Below, in pieces: positions 1-7,409 of a stretch of 64,000 nucleotides of DNA (positions are counted from its first letter, which is position 1; every line of letters starts with the position of its first letter). A program made the translations under genes and the position numbers. The notes under the pieces are model-generated. The model did not search any database. It saw only the letters and a list, made by a program, of their open reading frames with translations, and had not been told where the DNA came from. The DNA comes from Intestinicryptomonas porci. GTDB taxonomy: Bacteria > Verrucomicrobiota > Verrucomicrobiia > Opitutales > Intestinicryptomonadaceae. The stretch covers positions 1 to 64,000 of the forward strand of contig NZ_JALBUT010000001.1 in the NCBI RefSeq assembly GCF_033971905.1, read 5' to 3'.

Positions 1-42
1 TTCGCCAACTTCGTATTACTCTATAAAAACTAAACAGCATAA

Positions 43-84
43 GAGGCATTGTAGGACTTCCGTCCTCTTTGCCTCCATTTTTTT
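43..84 (+). terminator. Rho-independent terminator of an upstream gene outside the window
   Basis: A two-part stem (GAGGCA with TGCCTC, enclosing AGGAC-TTCC-GTCCT) is followed by a run of seven T at 78-84. It reads as a terminator on the plus strand, so it probably ends a gene lying to the left of the window. Bases 1-42 and 85-299 hold no gene I can support; the long plus-strand frame from 154 is the shadow of dinB. Confidence 0.65.
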
Positions 85-128
85 CTACTTCTTCTACCCT
101 CATCCCACTACCTTTGACGATGAGCGAA

Positions 129-150
129 ATAAAAGCATTTAGGGGCTTTT
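129..150 (-). terminator. Possible terminator of dinB
   Basis: On the minus strand AAAAGC (145-150) can pair with GCTTTT (131-136), followed by ATTTC. The stem is only six pairs and the T tract is short, so the call is weak, but it lies about 150 bases after the dinB stop with no gene between. Confidence 0.3.
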
Positions 151-299
151 TCAGTGTCCGTTTGCCGTCCGCTTAATATCCGCAAAATATCCTTATTTTG
201 GCTTGAAAAGTCCCCAAAATTCCCGTCGTATTCCGCAAAACTGCTGTTTGGCGTGTTTTTAAGGTTTTATGCCTGGCAAGTTGTTGTCAGGTTTAAGAT

Positions 300-1493
300 T
301 TATAAATCCTTGATTGAGCGGTTTGCGAAGTTTATGGCGGAGTTGCCGTATTTGTCTTTAATTTTTAAAATTGCCTTGCCGAGCGCGTCTTCTGCCTTTG
401 TCGAATGCAGTTTTGTTTCAAAAAGTTCGGCTTGGACGGGGGTATCGGCAGGCGTGAGTTGGGATAGGCTGATGCCGAGCATTCGCACGGGGCTGTTGTC
501 CCAATTTGCTTTAAACAGTTCGATTGAATTATTTATTAAGTCTTTATAACTGCTGATTGGCTTATTCAATTTCTTTTGGCGCACAAGCGAGCTCAAATTT
601 GCGTCTTTAATAACTATTGAAAGTACGTAACCTTTCAAATTCGCTTCTATCAGCCTTTTTGAAACGTTTTCGGCAACCTTTCCAAATCCTGCCGCTATAT
701 CTTCATCTCCGAGCAAGTCGCGCGCGAATGTGTGGGAGTTGCCGATAGATTTTGCTTCTTCTGTCTCTCCGTAGCAGGCGACAGGCGAATTGTCTTCTCC
801 TTTGGCGTAGGCAAGCAGTTCCGCCCCGAATTTCCCGAAGCGGCGCAAAAGCATGGCCTCGTTTGAAGAAGCAAGGTCGCCAATCGTGTAGATTCCGAGC
901 TTATGCAGAGTGTCGGCAGTTTTCTTGCCGACGTAGAGCAAATCTTTTACGGGCAGTTTGTGGACGATTTTTTCAATGTCGGCCCTGCCGAAAACGGTGG
1001 TGGCGTCGGGCTTTTTGTAGTCGCTTCCGAGTTTTGCGAACACTTTGTTAAATGATACTCCCACTGAAATTGTAAGCCCCAACTCTCTTTTTACGGTTTC
1101 GCGGATTTTATCGGCAATTTCTTTGCCGGTGCCGAAAAGCTTTCGGCTCGCGCTGACATCGAGCCAGGATTCGTCAATCCCAAAAGGTTCGACTTGCGAG
1201 GTAAAGCGCGAATAAATTTCATTTACTTTAATTGAATATTCTTCGTAGAGTTTGTGGTGCGACGGCAGGACGACAAGTTTGGGACATTTGCGTTTTGCAA
1301 CCCACAATGCCTCTCCCGTGGCAACTCCGAACTTCTTGGCTTCCTCGTTTTTTGCGAGAATTATGCCCTTGCGCTTGCTTGGGTCTCCGCCGACAGCCAC
1401 TGGCAACCCCGCAAGCTCGGGGTGCGAAAGCATTTCAACCGAAGCATAAAAGCCGTTCAAATCGCAATGCAGAATTGTTCTGTCGTTTATCAT
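300..1493 (-). CDS. dinB: DNA polymerase IV (Y-family translesion polymerase)
   Basis: Error-prone Y-family DNA polymerase that copies past damaged bases. The 397-residue protein has the palm motif DLNGFYASVE with metal ligand D11, and GIDESWLD with D107 and E108 as the remaining catalytic acids. A helix-hairpin-helix stretch (GKKTADTLHKLGIYTIGDL, about residues 189-207) follows, then the little-finger domain. Near the C-terminus QAELF (354-358) fits the beta-clamp binding motif QxxLF. The family usually has S-I-D-E-A-F/Y; here the middle reads GIDESW, a conservative variant. It is transcribed alone, opposite to the ribosomal cluster. SOS control is usual for the family, but I did not find a clear operator upstream. 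Confidence 0.93.
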   Translation of the reverse strand: MINDRTILHCDLNGFYASVEMLSHPELAGLPVAVGGDPSKRKGIILAKNEEAKKFGVATGEALWVAKRKCPKLVVLPSHHKLYEEYSIKVNEIYSRFTSQVEPFGIDESWLDVSASRKLFGTGKEIADKIRETVKRELGLTISVGVSFNKVFAKLGSDYKKPDATTVFGRADIEKIVHKLPVKDLLYVGKKTADTLHKLGIYTIGDLASSNEAMLLRRFGKFGAELLAYAKGEDNSPVACYGETEEAKSIGNSHTFARDLLGDEDIAAGFGKVAENVSKRLIEANLKGYVLSIVIKDANLSSLVRQKKLNKPISSYKDLINNSIELFKANWDNSPVRMLGISLSQLTPADTPVQAELFETKLHSTKAEDALGKAILKIKDKYGNSAINFANRSIKDL

Positions 1494-1572
1494 TTTTAAA
1501 TCTTTGCATGTAATTTTGGTTAAATATTAAAATATGCAAGCTTTCAAAAAGAATATTTCATATAAAAATTGC

Positions 1573-1601
1573 TTGATAAATGGTTTAGGCGATGTCATAA
1601 C
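1573..1601 (+). promoter_or_regulatory. Candidate promoter of the TPR membrane protein gene
   Basis: TTGATA (1573-1578) and CATAAC (1596-1601) are separated by 17 bases and lie 35 bases before the ATG at 1636. Both hexamers are imperfect. It is the best match in the 142-base divergent gap between dinB and this gene. Confidence 0.4.
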
Positions 1602-1635
1602 TAAATGTTTATAAATCTAAAATCCAATTTCTATT

Positions 1636-2382
1636 ATGGGCGAAAACAAAAACAGAGGTCCTCATCAGGCAAAAAATAAACCCTTAAACTATGGCTCTTC
1701 GGACGCCATATTCGGCGAAAGCATAAGCGTTCAAGACCCCAATGCGTCGGCAGACGAGCGCAAGACGGTGATTCTTGACGAAGACTTGGAGGGCTTGGAA
1801 TTTGAGGACAGGGTTTGGCTCTATTGGAAGCGCAACAAGACTTTTATCGTTTCTTTGATTGTGCTGGCGTTCGCAGTGATAATCGGCAAGCATGCCTGGA
1901 TTTCTTACACGGAAGCCCGCGACAATTCCATCGCGTCCGAATTTGCCGATGCCGACACTTTTGAAAAGCGCGCCGAATTTGCGAAGTCGAATTCCGGCAT
2001 TCCTGCGGCGGGTCTTGCCTTGCTCGAAAATGCGGATTCATTGTTTGATGCGAACAAATTTGCCGAAGCTGCCGAAGTTTATAAATCCGCCTCTCAAAAT
2101 TTGGGCGGAGTTCCTATGTACGGCAGAGCTTTGCTGGGCGAAGCTATAAGCGTCTTGAAGTCCGGCAAGGTCGAAGAAGCCCAAAAGCTATTGGCGTCTG
2201 TCGCCGAAAATGCGGAAGCCCTGTCTTATTCGGCGGAAGCCGCATACCACTTGGGCATATTGCAGTTTGCGGACGGCAAAACGGACGAAGCAAAAAAATC
2301 TTTTGAGTCTGTTTTGCAAAATCCGAATGCGGGGCAGTGGTCGGCGTTGGCGTCTGCGCAGTTGAACCGAATTTCAAAGTAG
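1636..2382 (+). CDS. Membrane-anchored TPR protein (YfgM-like)
   Basis: 248 residues. The N-terminal 65 residues are polar and cytoplasmic-looking, followed by one membrane helix (FIVSLIVLAFAVIIG, about 70-88), then helical repeats rich in A, E and L (about 115-245) with TPR-like patterns such as AAEVYKSAS, AYHLGILQFADGKTDEAKKSFESVL and a final SALASAQLN. This layout (short cytoplasmic part, one helix, periplasmic TPRs) matches the YfgM/tetratricopeptide family that works next to the Sec channel and BAM-type complexes, but I call the fold, not the exact function. The ATG lacks a strong Shine-Dalgarno sequence. It precedes the tRNA-Thr-tuf unit but is separated from it by 248 bases. Confidence 0.7.
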   Translation: MGENKNRGPHQAKNKPLNYGSSDAIFGESISVQDPNASADERKTVILDEDLEGLEFEDRVWLYWKRNKTFIVSLIVLAFAVIIGKHAWISYTEARDNSIASEFADADTFEKRAEFAKSNSGIPAAGLALLENADSLFDANKFAEAAEVYKSASQNLGGVPMYGRALLGEAISVLKSGKVEEAQKLLASVAENAEALSYSAEAAYHLGILQFADGKTDEAKKSFESVLQNPNAGQWSALASAQLNRISK

Positions 2383-2630
2383 TTTTTTATCATTTGGCTG
2401 CGTTCGTTGCTTTGCGGCGGCGTTTTGTCGGTAGAAAACTAAACCGTTTAAAATTTTTGCAAAATATGCAATATGTTGGGCTAAATTCGATAAAAATGCG
2501 CTTTTTTTAATAAAATTCTTAAAAAAATAAAAAAAAAGTTGACGCGCGTTTTAATATAGTCCAATTTTTTACCCTTTATATTGAATAACGTCTCTTTGTA
2601 AAAAGTGGCGTTTGGGGTGCAAGCCTCTCT
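2383..2630. other. Intergenic region with likely tRNA-Thr-tuf promoter
   Basis: Contains no ORF. It is AT-rich from 2440. TTGACG (2539-2544) and TATAGT (2555-2560) are both good hexamers but only 10 bases apart, too close to act as one promoter, so the true start of the tRNA-Thr-tuf transcript cannot be fixed from sequence. No convincing terminator for the upstream gene is visible. Confidence 0.35.
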
Positions 2631-2706
2631 GCCCTGGTAGCTCAGTCGGTAGAGCACGTCCTTGGTAAGGACGGGGTCGGCGGTTCAAGTCCGCTCTGGG
2701 GCTCCA
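2631..2706 (+). tRNA. tRNA-Thr (anticodon GGT)
   Basis: Complete 76-base cloverleaf with encoded CCA. The acceptor GCCCTGG pairs with CTGGGGC through two G-U pairs. The D arm is GCTC/GAGC, the anticodon stem CGTCC/GGACG carries loop TTGGTAA with anticodon GGT, and the T loop is TTCAAGT. It sits 37 bases before tuf and is surely cotranscribed, the tRNA-Thr-tuf arrangement known from many bacteria. Confidence 0.97.
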
Positions 2707-2743
2707 TTTCCAAAATATAAACAAATCAACAAAAGAAAAGATC

Positions 2744-3934
2744 ATGTCAAAAGAATCATTCGTAAGAACGAAGCCACACGTCAATGTCGGCACAATCGGC
2801 CACATCGACCATGGTAAAACAACACTCACAACAGCTATCCTCGCCGTTCAGTCGAAGAAGGGTTTGGCTCAAATCAAGTCTTATCAGGACATCGCAAAGG
2901 GCGGTACTGTTCGTGACGCAACAAAAACCGTTACAATCGCGGTAGCTCACGTTGAATACGAAACAGAAAAACGCCACTACGCGCACGTTGACTGCCCGGG
3001 CCACGCTGACTTCGTTAAGAACATGATTACAGGCGCAGCCCAGATGGACGGCGCAATCCTTGTTGTTTCCGCAGCTGACGGCCCCATGCCCCAGACTCGC
3101 GAACACATCCTTTTGGCTCGTCAGGTCGGCGTTCCCAAAATCGTTGTATTCTTGAACAAGTGCGACTTGCTCGACGACCCCGAACTTTTGGAACTCGTTG
3201 AAATGGAAGTTCGCGACCTCCTCAACAAGTACCAGTACGACGGTGACAATGCGGTAATCGTTCGCGGTTCTGCAACACAGGCTCTCGAAGGTGTTGAATT
3301 CGGCGTAAAGAGCATTGACCAGTTGATGGACGCAATCGACTCTGAAATTCCCGAACCTGAACGCCCGATTGATAAGCCCTTCATGATGAGCGTTGAAGAC
3401 GTGTTCTCCATCACGGGTCGTGGCACGGTTGCGACAGGCCGTATCGAACGCGGTATCGTAAAGGTTGGCGACGAAGTTGAAATCGTTGGCTTGGGCGAAA
3501 CAAAGAAGACCACAATTACAGGTGTTGAAATGTTCCGCAAGCTCCTCGACCAGGGTCAGGCAGGCGACAATGTTGGTTTGTTGCTCCGCGGCATTGAAAA
3601 AGACCAGGTACAGCGCGGTCACGTTATCGCAAAGCCGGGCACAATTCACCCGCACACAAAAGCAAAGGCTGAAATTTACGTTCTCACCAAGGATGAAGGC
3701 GGTCGTCACACTCCGTTCTTCACAAACTACCGTCCGCAGTTCTACTTCGGTACGGCTGACGTTACCGGCACTTGCACGCTTCCCGCAGGCGTTGAAATGG
3801 TTATGCCGGGCGACAACGTTTCCATCGAAATCGAACTCCAGAAGCCGATTGCAATGGAAGCAGGTCAGCGTTTTGCTATCCGCGAAGGCGGTCGCACAAT
3901 CGGTGCGGGTCGCATCAGCGAAGTTATCGCATAA
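2744..3934 (+). CDS. tuf: Translation elongation factor Tu
   Basis: GTPase that delivers aminoacyl-tRNA to the ribosomal A site. The 396-residue length is typical. G motifs are GHIDHGKTT (about 19-27), DCPGH (about 81-85) and NKCD (about 136-139); switch I and domains II and III (RGTVATGRIERG, GGRHTPF) are intact. The codon choice is strongly biased, as expected of a highly expressed gene. It follows tRNA-Thr directly, and tRNA-Trp-secE-nusG follow, so the segment makes translation and transcription factors together. Only this copy is in the window. Confidence 0.99.
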   Translation: MSKESFVRTKPHVNVGTIGHIDHGKTTLTTAILAVQSKKGLAQIKSYQDIAKGGTVRDATKTVTIAVAHVEYETEKRHYAHVDCPGHADFVKNMITGAAQMDGAILVVSAADGPMPQTREHILLARQVGVPKIVVFLNKCDLLDDPELLELVEMEVRDLLNKYQYDGDNAVIVRGSATQALEGVEFGVKSIDQLMDAIDSEIPEPERPIDKPFMMSVEDVFSITGRGTVATGRIERGIVKVGDEVEIVGLGETKKTTITGVEMFRKLLDQGQAGDNVGLLLRGIEKDQVQRGHVIAKPGTIHPHTKAKAEIYVLTKDEGGRHTPFFTNYRPQFYFGTADVTGTCTLPAGVEMVMPGDNVSIEIELQKPIAMEAGQRFAIREGGRTIGAGRISEVIA

Positions 3935-3958
3935 GTGCGTTTCTGAATTTTATGCCAA

Positions 3959-3975
3959 AGCCGCTTGATGCGGCT
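3959..3975 (+). terminator. Hairpin after tuf, possible attenuator or processing site
   Basis: AGCCGC-TTGAT-GCGGCT is a perfect six-pair hairpin 24 bases after the tuf stop. T-rich sequence follows only from 3988, so it is not a classical terminator. It may separate tuf mRNA from the tRNA-Trp unit. Confidence 0.3.
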
Positions 3976-4014
3976 GAGGCGTGAAATTTTTTGTTCTTTT
4001 AATTTTTTTGGTAT

Positions 4015-4090
4015 AGGGACGTAGTTCAATTGGTAGAGCAGCGGTCTCCAAAACCGCGTGTTGGGGGTTCGAGTCCCTCCGTCCCTGCCA
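4015..4090 (+). tRNA. tRNA-Trp (anticodon CCA)
   Basis: 76 bases with encoded CCA. The acceptor AGGGACG pairs perfectly with CGTCCCT; the D arm is GTTC/GAGC, the anticodon stem GCGGT/ACCGC carries loop CTCCAAA with anticodon CCA, and the T loop is TTCGAGT. It lies 30 bases before secE. tRNA-Trp beside secE-nusG is a common bacterial order. Confidence 0.97.
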
Positions 4091-4120
4091 ATTTCAAAAA
4101 AACAGTCAGCATAAAATTTT

Positions 4121-4330
4121 ATGGCAAATCCATTTTCAAGAGTAAGACAATTTTATAAGGAGACAGTGGCGGAGTTGAAAAAGGCCAACTGGCCGAACGC
4201 TTCGGAAATCAGGTCTTCAATGCTCGTCGTGTTTGTCGCGATTCTGCTTTTGGGCGCGTTTATCGCCCTTGCTGACTTTTCCGTTTACAATGTAGTTGAC
4301 ATGTGTACCGCATTGGTTAACGGCAAGTAA
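4121..4330 (+). CDS. secE: Preprotein translocase subunit SecE
   Basis: Small clamp subunit of the SecYEG protein channel in the inner membrane. The 69 residues include the conserved amphipathic helix (YKETVAELKKANWPN, with the family's typical W-P turn) and a single membrane helix (about 34-57), as in the short one-helix SecE of most bacteria. The gene lies between tRNA-Trp and nusG, the standard context. Its partner secY is in this window at 35278. Confidence 0.95.
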   Translation: MANPFSRVRQFYKETVAELKKANWPNASEIRSSMLVVFVAILLLGAFIALADFSVYNVVDMCTALVNGK

Positions 4331-4347
4331 TTTGAAGGGATTTCAAA

Positions 4348-4932
4348 ATGTTTGACGACGGGAAAAAATGGTACACAGTGCAAGTCCGCTCCAATATGGA
4401 AAACAAGGCGGTTGAGTCTTTGAAAATGCTCATAGACCTTGAAGACATGGGCGGTCTTCTTTCAAAAGACGATATTTTAATGCCGACTGAAACCGTATCT
4501 GAAATAAAGAACGGCAAGAAAACACAGCGCGAACGCAAGCTCTATCCCGGCTATATTTTCGTCAAAATGAAGCTTTACGACGATGACGACGAATTGTTGG
4601 AGCAGGGCTATTATTTCGTAAAGCGCGCAAACGGCGTTATTGATTTTATGGGCGGGGAAAGCGCGCGCGGTCCGAGACCCATTCCTCTGAGCAAAAGGGA
4701 AGTTGACGAAATTTTTGCGCAAATTGAAAAAGCAAAGGGCGCAGTTCGCCCGAAAGTCGATTTCAATATTGGCGAACACATTAAAATTACCGACGGTCCG
4801 TTCTTGAATTTGACAGGCGTTGTCGAAGAAGTTGACGCCGAAAAGGGCAAGTTGAAGGCGAGCGTTTCGATATTCGGGCGTTTCACTCCCGTGGAACTCG
4901 AATTCAACCAGGCGGCAAAGTTGGAAGAATAG
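4348..4932 (+). CDS. nusG: Transcription termination/antitermination factor NusG
   Basis: RNA polymerase-associated elongation factor that also couples transcription to translation and Rho. The 194-residue protein has an N-terminal NGN domain starting WYTVQVRSNMENKAVESL, then a linker, then a C-terminal KOW domain (TDGPFLNLTGVVEEVDAEKG, about 148-167, ending in FGRFTPVELEF). The insertion around residues 30-60 (SKDDILMPTETVSEIKNGKK) is a normal loop length for the family. It follows secE by 17 bases and precedes the L11 operon. Confidence 0.97.
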   Translation: MFDDGKKWYTVQVRSNMENKAVESLKMLIDLEDMGGLLSKDDILMPTETVSEIKNGKKTQRERKLYPGYIFVKMKLYDDDDELLEQGYYFVKRANGVIDFMGGESARGPRPIPLSKREVDEIFAQIEKAKGAVRPKVDFNIGEHIKITDGPFLNLTGVVEEVDAEKGKLKASVSIFGRFTPVELEFNQAAKLEE

Positions 4933-4993
4933 AATTTATTACGCACATCGATTGCCTCAAAATCGTGTAAATAATTAAACAGGAAAAAATAAA

Positions 4994-5419
4994 ATGGCTA
5001 AGAAAATAGTAAAGCAGATTAAGTTGCAGCTTCCGGCCGGTGCTGCAAATCCTGCTCCTCCGGTAGGCCCTGCGTTGGGCGCGGCAGGTGTTAACATCAT
5101 GGGCTTTTGCAAAGAGTTTAACGCTCGCACAAAAGACCAAAACGGCATGATTTTGCCGGTTGTTATCACCGTTTATCAGGATAAGTCTTTCACTTTCGTT
5201 TTGAAATCGCCCCCTGCTTCCGTTCTCTTGAAGAAAGCGGCAGGCATCCAGACGGCGAGCGCAAAGCCGAATGTTGATAAGGTCGGCAAGGTGACAAAAG
5301 CCCAAATTGCGGAAATCGTAAAGATTAAGCAAAAGGACGTCAACGCGGTTGACCCTGCGGCTGCTGCCCGCATCATTGCAGGCACTGCTCGTTCGATGGG
5401 CATCGAAGTTGTTGACTAA
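4994..5419 (+). CDS. rplK: 50S ribosomal protein L11
   Basis: Binds the GTPase-associated region of 23S rRNA. The 141 residues are full length, with the N-terminal PAPPVGPALGAAG motif that contacts thiopeptide antibiotics and the C-terminal RNA-binding GTARSMGI motif. AGGAAAAA upstream serves as ribosome binding site. The gene is followed by a terminator-like hairpin before rplA, which is unusual because L11 and L1 are normally tightly cotranscribed. Confidence 0.98.
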   Translation: MAKKIVKQIKLQLPAGAANPAPPVGPALGAAGVNIMGFCKEFNARTKDQNGMILPVVITVYQDKSFTFVLKSPPASVLLKKAAGIQTASAKPNVDKVGKVTKAQIAEIVKIKQKDVNAVDPAAAARIIAGTARSMGIEVVD

Positions 5420-5429
5420 TTTCGAGTCG

Positions 5430-5463
5430 GGCGTTTGGATTGAAATCAATTTAAACGCCTTTT
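5430..5463 (+). terminator. Terminator-like hairpin between rplK and rplA
   Basis: GGCGTTTGGATTGA (5430-5443) pairs with TCAATTTAAACGCC (5446-5459) over 14 positions with two G-U pairs, followed by TTTT. It should act as a partial terminator or attenuator, letting L11 be made in excess over downstream L1-L10-L12, or it marks the end of one transcript. Confidence 0.6.
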
Positions 5464-5478
5464 GCAATAAATTTGAAA

Positions 5479-5517
5479 GCCCCGAAGGGGGACTGCCTTG
5501 AAGGAGGACTTCGGGGC
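5479..5517 (+). promoter_or_regulatory. rplA: Hairpin in the rplA leader
   Basis: GCCCCGAAG (5479-5487) pairs perfectly with CTTCGGGGC (5509-5517) around a 21-base loop containing a weaker CCTT/AAGG pairing. It lies 45 bases before the rplA start and after the preceding terminator. A protein-binding leader (for example for L1) is possible but I cannot match it to the known L1 site. Confidence 0.45.
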
Positions 5518-5561
5518 GTAAAACAAAAACCGCACTGCAAAAAAGCAGGAGACAAAAAGTC

Positions 5562-6248
5562 ATGGTTAAAAGAAGTAAAAGATATGCAAGCGCGGCGAAG
5601 AGCGGCGGGGCGGAAGCCAAGTCGTTGGAAGACGCAGTAAAGGCGCTTGAAGGTATGCAAAAGGCGAAGTTCGACGAAACAGTCGAATTGTCGTTTAAAC
5701 TCGTCGTTGACCCGAAACAGAGCAATCAGATGGTTCGCGGCACTGTTCGTTTGCCCAACGGCAGCGGCAAAAAAGTGCGTGTTTTGGTATTTACTGAAAA
5801 TGCCGACGCAGCTTTGGCGGCAGGCGCGGACTTTGCAGGTCTTGACGACATGCTGAAGAAAATCGAAGGCGGCTGGATTGATTTCGACGTTGCAATCGCA
5901 ACCACATCCGCAATGAAAGAAGTCCGCAGGGCGGCGCGCGTTTTGGGCCCCAGAGGCTTGATGCCCAATCCCAAGAGCGGCACGGTGACCGACGACGTTG
6001 CAAGCGCAATTCAAGAAGTAAAGGCTGGTCGCGTTGAATACAAGATGGATAAAACAGCAAATCTTTCCATCGTAATCGGCAAGCGCAGCTTCTCTGCCGA
6101 AAAGCTTTTGGAAAACGCAAAGGCTGCGCTCCAGAGCTTGATGGCGGCAAAGCCCGAAGCAATTAAAGGTAAATTCGTAAAGTCCGTAACTTTGAGCTCG
6201 ACAATGAGCCCCGCAGTAAAAGTTGCACTTTCAGAAGTTGGCGAATAA
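5562..6248 (+). CDS. rplA: 50S ribosomal protein L1
   Basis: Forms the mobile L1 stalk near the E site and often represses its own operon. 228 residues, near the usual 230. The hallmark GLMPNPKSGTV motif (about 133-143) is intact. Start ATG at 5562 has AGGAG nearby. Separated from rplK by 142 bases that hold a terminator-like hairpin and a second hairpin, so it may be translated from its own or an attenuated transcript. Confidence 0.98.
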   Translation: MVKRSKRYASAAKSGGAEAKSLEDAVKALEGMQKAKFDETVELSFKLVVDPKQSNQMVRGTVRLPNGSGKKVRVLVFTENADAALAAGADFAGLDDMLKKIEGGWIDFDVAIATTSAMKEVRRAARVLGPRGLMPNPKSGTVTDDVASAIQEVKAGRVEYKMDKTANLSIVIGKRSFSAEKLLENAKAALQSLMAAKPEAIKGKFVKSVTLSSTMSPAVKVALSEVGE

Positions 6249-6263
6249 GGAGAGATAAAAATC

Positions 6264-6749
6264 ATGAGACCGGAAAAACAGTATCTCGTTGACGAAGCAA
6301 TCGCGCGTTTGTCTGCTTCTGACTTCGTATTCTTGATGAATTTTACGGGCGTTTCCGTATCCGACGCCGCTGAACTCAGAGCATCTTTGAGGGCTTGCGG
6401 AGCCGAATACCACGTCGTGAAGAATTCCATTTTGAACATTGCGGCAAAGGAACGCGAATTGCCCGACCTTTCCGAAGTGTTGGAAGGTCCGACTGCAATC
6501 ATAAGCGGTGGCGACGCCGTTACGGAAGTGGCAAAGGCCATTGTGGATTTCTTGAAAACCCGCGATCGTTCAGACGTGAAAATCGCAGTGATGGACAAGA
6601 AATTGTTAAGCAAGGACGAAATCGAAGCGCTCAGCAAGCTCCCGAATTTGGCGGGTATGCGCGCCCAGATGCTCAGCTTGTTCCTCATTGCTTCCGCTCA
6701 GGGCATTTTGAATGTCTTGAAGGCAAAGAGCGAAAAGGAAGAGGCTTAA
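6264..6749 (+). CDS. rplJ: 50S ribosomal protein L10
   Basis: Base of the L10-L12 stalk that recruits translation factors. 161 residues with the N-terminal RNA-binding domain (RPEKQYLVDEAIARL, VVKNSIL) and a C-terminal helix that anchors L12 dimers. It lies 15 bases after rplA with AAGGAG as ribosome binding site. The usual L10-binding leader is expected upstream of rplJ, but here the long structured gap lies after it, before rplL. Confidence 0.97.
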   Translation: MRPEKQYLVDEAIARLSASDFVFLMNFTGVSVSDAAELRASLRACGAEYHVVKNSILNIAAKERELPDLSEVLEGPTAIISGGDAVTEVAKAIVDFLKTRDRSDVKIAVMDKKLLSKDEIEALSKLPNLAGMRAQMLSLFLIASAQGILNVLKAKSEKEEA

Positions 6750-6756
6750 AAAATAA

Positions 6757-6856
6757 TTTTGCCCTGCTGTTCGTTCCATGCGTTCGGCGGGGCGCAAAAC
6801 ATCAACAAGGAACAAGGTTAGGAGGGCAAAACCTCTTAAATGTCGGGAAATCCGAC
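6757..6856 (+). promoter_or_regulatory. Three-hairpin leader between rplJ and rplL
   Basis: The 133-base gap folds into TTTTGCCCTGC with GCGGGGC(GC)AAAA (6757-6767/6787-6799), GAGG-GCAAAA-CCTC (6822-6835), and GTCGG-GAAAT-CCGAC (6842-6856). None is followed by a T tract, so they are more likely regulatory or processing structures than terminators. L12 is needed at several copies per L10, so separate control of rplL is plausible. Confidence 0.4.
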
Positions 6857-6882
6857 GCTAACCGTTCAAGGAGAAAAATATC

Positions 6883-7254
6883 ATGGCAGTATCAAAAGAA
6901 GAAGTTATCGAATTCCTCAGCGGCTTGACCGTTTTGGAAGCGGCGGCTCTAGTAAAAGAGCTTGAAGAAAAATGGGGCGTTACGGCATCCGCTCCTGTTG
7001 CGGCTGTTGCTGTTGCAGGTCCTGCTGCTGCGGCTGAAGAACAAACATCGTTTGATGTTGTTTTGGAAAACGCAGGCGCAAACAAGATCAACGTCATTAA
7101 GGCTGTCCGCGAAATCACGGGCTTGGGCTTGAAAGAAGCAAAAGAAGCCGTAGAAGGCACGCCGAAGACAATCAAGGAAGGCGTTTCCAAGGAAGAAGCA
7201 GCCGAAATTGAAAAGAAGTTGAAGGACGCCGGCGCTACTGTTAAGATTAAGTAA
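6883..7254 (+). CDS. rplL: 50S ribosomal protein L7/L12
   Basis: Multicopy stalk protein that activates GTPase factors. 123 residues: N-terminal dimerisation helices, an Ala/Val/Pro-rich flexible hinge (about 36-52), and the globular C-terminal domain with the conserved ITGLGLKEAKEAVE helix. AAGGAG lies just before the ATG. It ends before a terminator and rpoB. Confidence 0.98.
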   Translation: MAVSKEEVIEFLSGLTVLEAAALVKELEEKWGVTASAPVAAVAVAGPAAAAEEQTSFDVVLENAGANKINVIKAVREITGLGLKEAKEAVEGTPKTIKEGVSKEEAAEIEKKLKDAGATVKIK

Positions 7255-7285
7255 GCCTTTGGCCAACAATCTTCAATTTATTTGC

Positions 7286-7334
7286 ACGGAAAGCAAAGTC
7301 TCTGAAAGCATGGGGGCTTTGCTGTCCGTTTTTT
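7286..7334 (+). terminator. Attenuator between rplL and rpoB
   Basis: ACGGA and GCAAAG on the left arm pair with CTTTGC and TCCGT on the right arm, with a short internal loop, followed by TTTTT. A partial terminator at this spot is known from E. coli, where it lowers rpoBC relative to rplL; the position here fits the same role. Confidence 0.65.
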
Positions 7335-7409
7335 CCGTTTATTAAAATAGGGTCGGCGGTTGCAAGTTTGGGCTGTCGCTCCCTTTAAAAAAACAAACTA
7401 AATAAAAAT

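Noticed and set aside
154..549. 131-codon plus-strand frame starting near 154
   Set aside because: It lies mostly antisense to dinB, has no family signal and uses atypical composition.
2756..3709. 317-codon minus-strand frame over tuf
   Set aside because: A shadow of the strongly biased tuf coding sequence; Cys- and Asn-rich composition is artefactual.
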